Of a stretch of DNA of 9,063 bases, positions 5,398-9,063 are shown piece after piece. The position numbers were made by a program, and so were the translations under genes. Each line of letters starts with the position of its first letter. Position 1 is the stretch's first letter. This DNA comes from Desulfobacteraceae bacterium. Its GTDB lineage: Bacteria; Desulfobacterota; Desulfobacteria; Desulfobacterales; DAOWNP01. The DNA is taken from NCBI GenBank assembly GCA_030642545.1, contig DAOWNP010000082.1, positions 1 through 9,063 of the forward strand. The letters run 5' to 3'. The notes beneath the pieces were generated by a model that had not been told where the DNA came from, did not search any database, and was given only the letters and a program-made list of their open reading frames with translations.

Positions 5398-6777
5398 ATG
5401 GATACTGTTTTAATTGTAGATGATGAAAAAAACTACCCGCTTATATTAGAAGCTGTATTAGAAGAAGAAGGCTTTAACGCAATTACTGCGAATAGCGGTG
5501 AAGAAGCATTGGAAATTTTAAAAGAAATTGATGTTAATCTTGTTCTAACAGATATGAAAATGCGTAGTATGAGCGGGATTGCTCTTCTTGAAACAATCAA
5601 AAAAAGACATACCAATATACCGGTAATAATTATGACAGCCTATGGCACTATAGATAAAGCTGTAGAAGCTATGCGAAAAGGAGCTGATAATTATATTCTT
5701 AAGCCATTTGATAATAATAGTTTAATTATCCACATTAATAAATCTTTAAATATATATCATATCTTACAAGAAAATAAGCGGTTGCGCAGTGCTGTCAAAT
5801 CATATTACCACTTTGGAAATATCATAGGAAAAAGCAAATCCATGTCAGATGTTTTCAAAATAATAAAAAAAGTTGCACCTTCTTCAGCCAATATACTGAT
5901 AGAGGGTGAAAGTGGAACAGGAAAAGAGCTTATTGCAAAAGCTATTCATTATAACAGCATATGCAGGGATAATTCTTTTATAGTTATAAACTGTGCAAGC
6001 TTATCTGAAAGCCTTCTTGAAAGCGAACTTTTTGGTCATGAAAAAGGGGCTTTCACAGGAGCCTTTTCCACAAAAAAAGGAAAGTTTGAAATGGCTCATA
6101 AAGGGACCCTGTTTCTTGATGAAATAGGAGAAATCTCTTTAAGTCTTCAAGTTAAATTACTTAGGGTATTACAGGAAAAAATTATTGAACGGGTCGGAGG
6201 TACAAAACCAATATCTGTTAATTTCAGATTAATTTGTGCAACAAATAAAAATCTAAGTGAACAGATATTAAAAAAACAATTTAGAAGTGATCTGTATTAC
6301 AGGCTTAATGTTGTCAAAATTTCCCTTCCTGCTTTAAGAGACAGGGTTGAAGATATTAGTCTTCTAATAAACCATTTTATTGATAAATACCAGTCAGAAC
6401 GAAATATAGATATTCCAATATCCGGGGTTAGCAAGGAATGTATGCGTATTTTTTTTGATTATAACTGGCCTGGAAATATACGTGAACTGGAAAATGTTAT
6501 AGAAAGAGCTATGATACTTTGCCCAAATAAAATTATATCACCAAAAGACTTACCAAAAATTTTTAAAGAAAGTGATAAAAAAACATTTAATATAGAAGAC
6601 TTATCCACAAACAACAATCTTTATGAAACTTTAAATTTTGTTGAGAAAACAATGATAAAAAAAGCATTACAATTAACAAATAATATCCAGGCTCATGCTG
6701 CAAAACTTTTGGGAATAGGTAAAAGTGGATTAAATCAAAAAATAAAAAAACACAATTTAAATAAAAGTTCAAAATAA
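5398..6777 (+). CDS. NtrC-family sigma-54-dependent response regulator
   Basis: The protein has 459 residues and is a complete three-domain bacterial enhancer-binding protein. The receiver domain (about 1-118) has the acidic pair D8/D9, phosphoacceptor D52 in L-T-D-M-K-M, T80 and K102 in L-K-P-F. The AAA+ domain (about 138-370) has Walker A G-E-S-G-T-G-K-E (170-177), the sigma-54-contacting loop G-A-F-T-G-A (217-222), Walker B G-T-L-F-L-D-E-I-G-E (236-245), and W-P-G-N-I-R-E-L-E-N (357-366). The C-terminus carries a Fis-type helix-turn-helix (about 430-452, A-A-K-L-L-G-I...L-N-Q-K-I). Nothing essential is missing. It should activate RNA polymerase with sigma-54 when phosphorylated by the kinase 15 nt upstream. 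Its targets are not stated by the sequence, but repeated dyads and a sigma-54 promoter lie just downstream, the first dyad overlapping its stop codon. The ATG at 5398 has no clear Shine-Dalgarno; the M-D-T-V-L-I-V-D-D-E start is standard. Confidence 0.94.
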   Translation: MDTVLIVDDEKNYPLILEAVLEEEGFNAITANSGEEALEILKEIDVNLVLTDMKMRSMSGIALLETIKKRHTNIPVIIMTAYGTIDKAVEAMRKGADNYILKPFDNNSLIIHINKSLNIYHILQENKRLRSAVKSYYHFGNIIGKSKSMSDVFKIIKKVAPSSANILIEGESGTGKELIAKAIHYNSICRDNSFIVINCASLSESLLESELFGHEKGAFTGAFSTKKGKFEMAHKGTLFLDEIGEISLSLQVKLLRVLQEKIIERVGGTKPISVNFRLICATNKNLSEQILKKQFRSDLYYRLNVVKISLPALRDRVEDISLLINHFIDKYQSERNIDIPISGVSKECMRIFFDYNWPGNIRELENVIERAMILCPNKIISPKDLPKIFKESDKKTFNIEDLSTNNNLYETLNFVEKTMIKKALQLTNNIQAHAAKLLGIGKSGLNQKIKKHNLNKSSK

Positions 6778-6782
6778 TGAAC
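6763..6782 (+). repeat. Dyad repeat copy 1 (GTTCA-N6-TGAAC), overlapping the regulator stop codon
   Basis: The core dyad is at 6767-6782: GTTCA, six bases, TGAAC. The 20-bp block 6763-6782 is identical to copy 2. It covers the last codons and the stop codon of the response regulator gene, so part of the repeat is also coding. The symmetry and 16-bp size suit a dimeric DNA-binding protein. Confidence 0.6.
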
Positions 6783-6838
6783 CTTTATAAAACAAGTAAA
6801 TAAAGATGCTTATAAATGATACAGCAGATAATTTTTTA

Positions 6839-6858
6839 AAAAGTTCAAAATAATGAAC
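6839..6858 (+). repeat. Dyad repeat copy 2 (GTTCA-N6-TGAAC)
   Basis: Exact 20-bp copy of 6763-6782, with the dyad core at 6843-6858, 76 bp after copy 1. Similarity continues loosely beyond the block: ACAAGT follows 9-10 nt after the dyad in both copies, so the unit may have arisen by tandem duplication of about 76 bp. Confidence 0.6.
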
Positions 6859-6917
6859 AATATTAAACACAAGTTTTCTCTATAATTAAAGCAACTATCT
6901 TAATAATCAGTAAAAAA

Positions 6918-6933
6918 GTTTATTTTTATGAAC
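6918..6933 (+). repeat. Dyad repeat copy 3, diverged (GTTTA-N6-TGAAC)
   Basis: GTTTA (6918-6922), six bases, TGAAC (6929-6933), 75 bp after copy 2. One arm base differs from the other copies, but here the dyad extends outward by three more pairs (AAA at 6915-6917 and TTT at 6934-6936). AAAACAA follows downstream, resembling the tail of copies 1 and 2. Confidence 0.45.
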
Positions 6934-7040
6934 TTTAAAAACAATCCGTATAAAATAAACAGAATTCACAATTATTACTCTGCAACATAACTTTCTAAAT
7001 TTATTGACTATACTAAAAAGCAAAGCTTTAAAAAATAAAA

Positions 7041-7056
7041 TGGCATATTGTTTGCA
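7041..7056 (+). promoter_or_regulatory. Candidate sigma-54 (-24/-12) promoter
   Basis: TGGCAT at 7041-7046 and TTGCA at 7052-7056 give the GG-N10-GC spacing required by sigma-54 polymerase; the consensus is TGGCAC-N5-TTGCW. Only the last base of the -24 hexamer differs. The predicted start is near 7067. It reads rightward, away from the regulator gene and toward the terminator palindrome, with no open reading frame between. The dyad repeats lie about 210-300 bp upstream of the start, a workable distance for enhancer sites of an NtrC-type activator. Confidence 0.5.
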
Positions 7057-7066
7057 GTAATATTAA

Positions 7067-7140
7067 TTAACTAAAAAATTTTATCATCTTTTTTTTTCTT
7101 CTTTAAAAGGCTATTTTAATATTAAAATAGCCTTTTAATA
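7067..7140 (+). ncRNA. Hypothetical short untranslated RNA between the sigma-54 promoter and the terminator
   Basis: A transcript beginning near 7067 and ending after the palindrome would be about 70-75 nt: a 5' part rich in A and U with a long U/C tract (7086-7104), then a strong terminal hairpin. It contains no start codon with a frame of any length. Its existence depends wholly on the promoter call, so this is a prediction. The alternative is that the promoter match is fortuitous and the hairpin merely ends transcription of the neighbouring genes. Confidence 0.22.
7103..7138. terminator. Perfect 36-bp palindrome, probable bidirectional terminator
   Basis: The palindrome is exact over all 36 bases: TTAAAAGGCTATTTTAAT and its reverse complement, centred between 7120 and 7121. 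It folds into a stem of about 16 pairs with a four-base loop. It sits between convergent genes, 25 nt beyond the stop codon of the TPR gene. On the plus strand it is followed by TATTTTAT, a modest U-run. On the minus strand the downstream sequence is A-rich rather than U-rich, so it should terminate better rightward. Confidence 0.65.
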
Positions 7141-7162
7141 TTTTATCAATTTGCTCTTGTTT

Positions 7163-7843
7163 CTAATATACATTTTCCTTGGCAATTTTATAGTATAATG
7201 ATTCAGGATATTCTTTAACAATTCTTTCAAAAGCTTCTAAGCTTTGCTTTTTCTCACCTGTTATATAATATAATCTGCCAAGAGAAAACAGAGCCTCATC
7301 TTTTTTTAACAAATCAGTCCCTGAAACAATTTTATTAAAATATTTTATAGCCTGCTTATAATCATCTACAGCCTCATATGAATATGCAAGATTACACAAA
7401 ATAAGATTATTTAAAGAACTCTTACTGAATTTTTCCTGTGCTTTTTCATACATAATAATTGCTGTATCAAAATCACCTGATTTGAAACTTATATCGCCAT
7501 ATTTTACAATTGCCATTTCAGCTGATACTGTTTTCGAAAAATCATCTATTATACTATCAAAATCTTTTTTTATACTGTTATAAGCTGTCTTAGGACCGGA
7601 ATCATTTAAAAGTTTATTATATTTATTTACTATAGTTTCAAATTGAGCAGATCCTTCATTTTCTGCTTTATTAATATAATAATTATACATGGAAAAAGAC
7701 ATTGTTATAAAAAAAATAAAAAGCAATCCAATAACAAAATATATTTTCCGTTCTAAAACAAAATTCAAAATTTTTTGTGAAACAGTTATAAATTCATCTG
7801 GTTCTTCTACTATCTTTTTTCTGCTTAATTTAATATTAGCCAT
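7163..7843 (-). CDS. Membrane-anchored tetratricopeptide repeat protein (YfgM-like architecture)
   Basis: The protein has 226 residues. A polar cytoplasmic N-terminus (1-32) is followed by one membrane helix (about 33-53) and a helical extracytoplasmic domain. The second half shows TPR-like helix pairs: G-D-I-S-F-K-S-G-D-F-D-T-A-I-I-M-Y-E-K-A, then N-L-A-Y-S-Y-E-A-V-D-D-Y-K-Q-A-I-K-Y-F, then S-L-G-R-L-Y-Y-I-T-G-E-K-K-Q-S-L-E-A-F. The layout (N-terminal anchor, then TPRs) matches the YfgM-type family, whose E. coli member associates with the Sec translocon and periplasmic chaperones. Equivalence here is inferred from architecture only. The gene starts 70 nt after the PfkB kinase gene on the same strand, so they may be co-transcribed. 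AAGG lies 12 nt before the ATG, rather far. Confidence 0.82.
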   Translation of the reverse strand: MANIKLSRKKIVEEPDEFITVSQKILNFVLERKIYFVIGLLFIFFITMSFSMYNYYINKAENEGSAQFETIVNKYNKLLNDSGPKTAYNSIKKDFDSIIDDFSKTVSAEMAIVKYGDISFKSGDFDTAIIMYEKAQEKFSKSSLNNLILCNLAYSYEAVDDYKQAIKYFNKIVSGTDLLKKDEALFSLGRLYYITGEKKQSLEAFERIVKEYPESLYYKIAKENVY

Positions 7844-7913
7844 TTTTTTTTATTGCCTTAGTTTTTTTAAAAATAATTTGAACTTTAAACAGCCATAAAT
7901 AATCTTAATACTA

Positions 7914-8906
7914 TCAAATAGAACTCTTAATCCTTGTCCATCCAGCCTCAGAAATATTTGCACCAATTACCTGGCAAACTTCATATCCGCATGCAGAACC
8001 TATGTTCCCACATTTTTTCATCGAATACCCTTTAACCAGACCATACAAAAAACCAGCTGCCCACATATCTCCTGCTCCGGTTGTATCTATAGCATATCCA
8101 TCTCCAACAGGTTCTATCTTTTCTATATTTCCATTATTATTAATATAACTACCCTCTTTACCCACTTTTAAAATTGCAATATCAACATGCTTTGCAAGAG
8201 ATTCAACAGTTTTTATTTCATCTTTGAATCCTGTATAAGCATATGCCTCATCTTCATTTGCAATTAAAATATCAACATATTCTTCTACTATCTGACAAAG
8301 CAAATCTCTTGAATCGTTTACAATATTAAAACTTGCAAGATCAAGCGATACAAGTGCCCCTGATTTTTTTGCCAAACCCAATACTGATTTAATCAATTCA
8401 GGATTGAAAAGAAGGTATCCTTCTATATGTACAACAAAGGAGTCTTCAAAACATTTTAAAATTAACTCATCGCTTGTCATCTCAGATGATGCACCGAGAT
8501 ATGTAAACATAGATCTTTGTGCATCAGGAGTAATAACCGATACAACCCTGCCTGTAGCTGTTTTAGATTTAAATAAAACAGGATCTACACCATTTTTTTT
8601 AAGATCAGATTCAAATAGATTGCCATATTTCCCTTGTCCGCATTTTCCTATAAACCTGGCATCTCCCCCTAAATTGCCAACTCCAATTACTGTATTACAA
8701 GCAGACCCACCTGGAACAACTAAAGGTTTTTTAGCAGCATCGGAAATCAATTTATTTATATATTCTTTGTTAACAAGGGACATCCCTCCTTTTAAAGCAT
8801 CTAATCTATCAAGAAAAGCATCAGTCTCTTTAACCAATAAATCAATTAATGCTGAACCTACTCCTACAATAATCTTTTTTTTTATACTGGAATTTTCTGT
8901 ATCCAT
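7914..8906 (-). CDS. PfkB-family kinase, probably adenosine kinase-like
   Basis: The protein has 330 residues, full length for the ribokinase/PfkB family of small-molecule kinases. It shows the N-terminal substrate-site segment G-G-S-A-C-N-T-V-I-G-V-G-N-L-G-G (66-81) with F-I-G-K-C-G following, N-E-D-E (217-220), L-K-V-G-K-E-G-S (246-253), and the C-terminal signature D-T-T-G-A-G-D-M-W-A-A-G-F-L-Y-G (274-289) with catalytic Asp280 and the anion hole G-A-G. The overall sequence resembles proteins annotated as adenosine kinase in deltaproteobacteria; that would make AMP from adenosine, for example adenosine released from S-adenosylhomocysteine. Other nucleoside or sugar substrates cannot be excluded from sequence alone. 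The ATG at 8906 has AGGA (8914-8911) 4 nt upstream, a good ribosome site. The TPR gene follows on the same strand. Confidence 0.88.
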   Translation of the reverse strand: MDTENSSIKKKIIVGVGSALIDLLVKETDAFLDRLDALKGGMSLVNKEYINKLISDAAKKPLVVPGGSACNTVIGVGNLGGDARFIGKCGQGKYGNLFESDLKKNGVDPVLFKSKTATGRVVSVITPDAQRSMFTYLGASSEMTSDELILKCFEDSFVVHIEGYLLFNPELIKSVLGLAKKSGALVSLDLASFNIVNDSRDLLCQIVEEYVDILIANEDEAYAYTGFKDEIKTVESLAKHVDIAILKVGKEGSYINNNGNIEKIEPVGDGYAIDTTGAGDMWAAGFLYGLVKGYSMKKCGNIGSACGYEVCQVIGANISEAGWTRIKSSI

Positions 8907-9063
8907 AATTTCCTGTTTATCTAATGCTATAATGTTGTAGATAATCTTTCATAATAGGTTAGGAACGTGGATGAAATCACTTCTACAAATAGGCACATAG
9001 ATTTAGAGTTAGATTTGTTTGATCTGAAAACTCAAAAACAGATGGAATAGCTGGCTCTTTTGA

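Larger units (their letters stand above)
6778..7162. other. Convergent intergenic region with dyad repeats, sigma-54 promoter and terminator
   Basis: These 385 bases between the regulator and the TPR gene contain no protein gene that I can support. They hold dyad copies 2 and 3 (copy 1 overlaps the regulator stop), a sigma-54 promoter match at 7041-7056 and a perfect palindrome at 7103-7138. For a region between converging genes, where only a terminator is expected, this is a heavy load of regulatory-looking sequence. Confidence 0.6.

Noticed and set aside
6763..6933. A CRISPR array, because of three evenly spaced repeats.
   Set aside because: Only two copies are identical over 20 bp, the third is diverged, the intervals (55 bp) resemble one another in part, and the first repeat overlaps a coding sequence. 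No cas gene is present.
8404..8940. A 178-codon open frame on the plus strand opposite the PfkB kinase gene.
   Set aside because: It lies almost wholly antisense to a gene with full PfkB motifs, and its translation is Ser/Thr/Pro-rich with no domain. It is a shadow of the real gene's codon use.
1..9063. tRNA, rRNA, riboswitch or toxin-antitoxin genes.
   Set aside because: I saw no cloverleaf, rRNA-like block or known riboswitch core, and no paired small genes. The xre gene stands in an operon with pilM, not with a toxin.

Overview
The window is an AT-rich bacterial segment (about 30% G+C by eye, much lower between genes). Its gene content suggests a Gram-negative bacterium, most likely one of the Desulfobacterota/Deltaproteobacteria. 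The clues are a complete pilMNOP(Q) type IV pilus assembly cluster preceded by a tiny XRE regulator, an NtrC-type two-component pair beside it, and a membrane-anchored TPR protein next to a PfkB/adenosine-kinase-like gene. The taxonomic guess rests on protein style and gene order only.

Left part (1-3221, minus strand): one tightly packed operon, xre-pilM-pilN-pilO-pilP-pilQ. Junctions are ATGA (pilM/pilN), TAATG (pilN/pilO), 3 nt (pilO/pilP) and 1 nt (pilP/pilQ). PilM (cytoplasmic, actin-like) binds the N-terminus of PilN. PilN and PilO form the inner-membrane coiled-coil pair. PilP is a lipoprotein linking them to the PilQ secretin. Only the first 18 codons of pilQ are inside the window.

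Middle (3222-3975): a gene-free divergent region. It holds a candidate sigma-70 promoter for the pil operon, an inverted repeat upstream of it, and a 217-bp insertion (3643-3859) with perfect 11-bp terminal inverted repeats, a 5-bp target duplication (GACAT) and about 38% G+C inside flanks of 17-20%. It is a small non-autonomous transposable element or the collapsed remnant of an insertion sequence.

3976-6777 (plus strand): a membrane sensor histidine kinase followed by a complete NtrC-type sigma-54-activating response regulator with receiver, AAA+ and Fis-type HTH domains.

6763-7140: the most interesting non-coding stretch. Three copies of a dyad (GTTCA-N6-TGAAC, the third with one mismatch) recur every 75-76 bp, beginning at the stop codon of the sigma-54 activator gene. 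Downstream lies a well-spaced sigma-54 promoter match (7041-7056), and about 36 nt after its predicted start a perfect 36-bp palindrome (7103-7138) that can act as a terminator. Together these could form a self-contained unit: activator gene, its own enhancer sites, a sigma-54 promoter and a very short untranslated RNA. The elements are read directly; the link between them is inference.

Right part (7163-8906, minus strand): a PfkB-family kinase, probably adenosine kinase-like, followed 70 nt later by a single-pass TPR protein. The last 157 bases hold no gene I can support.
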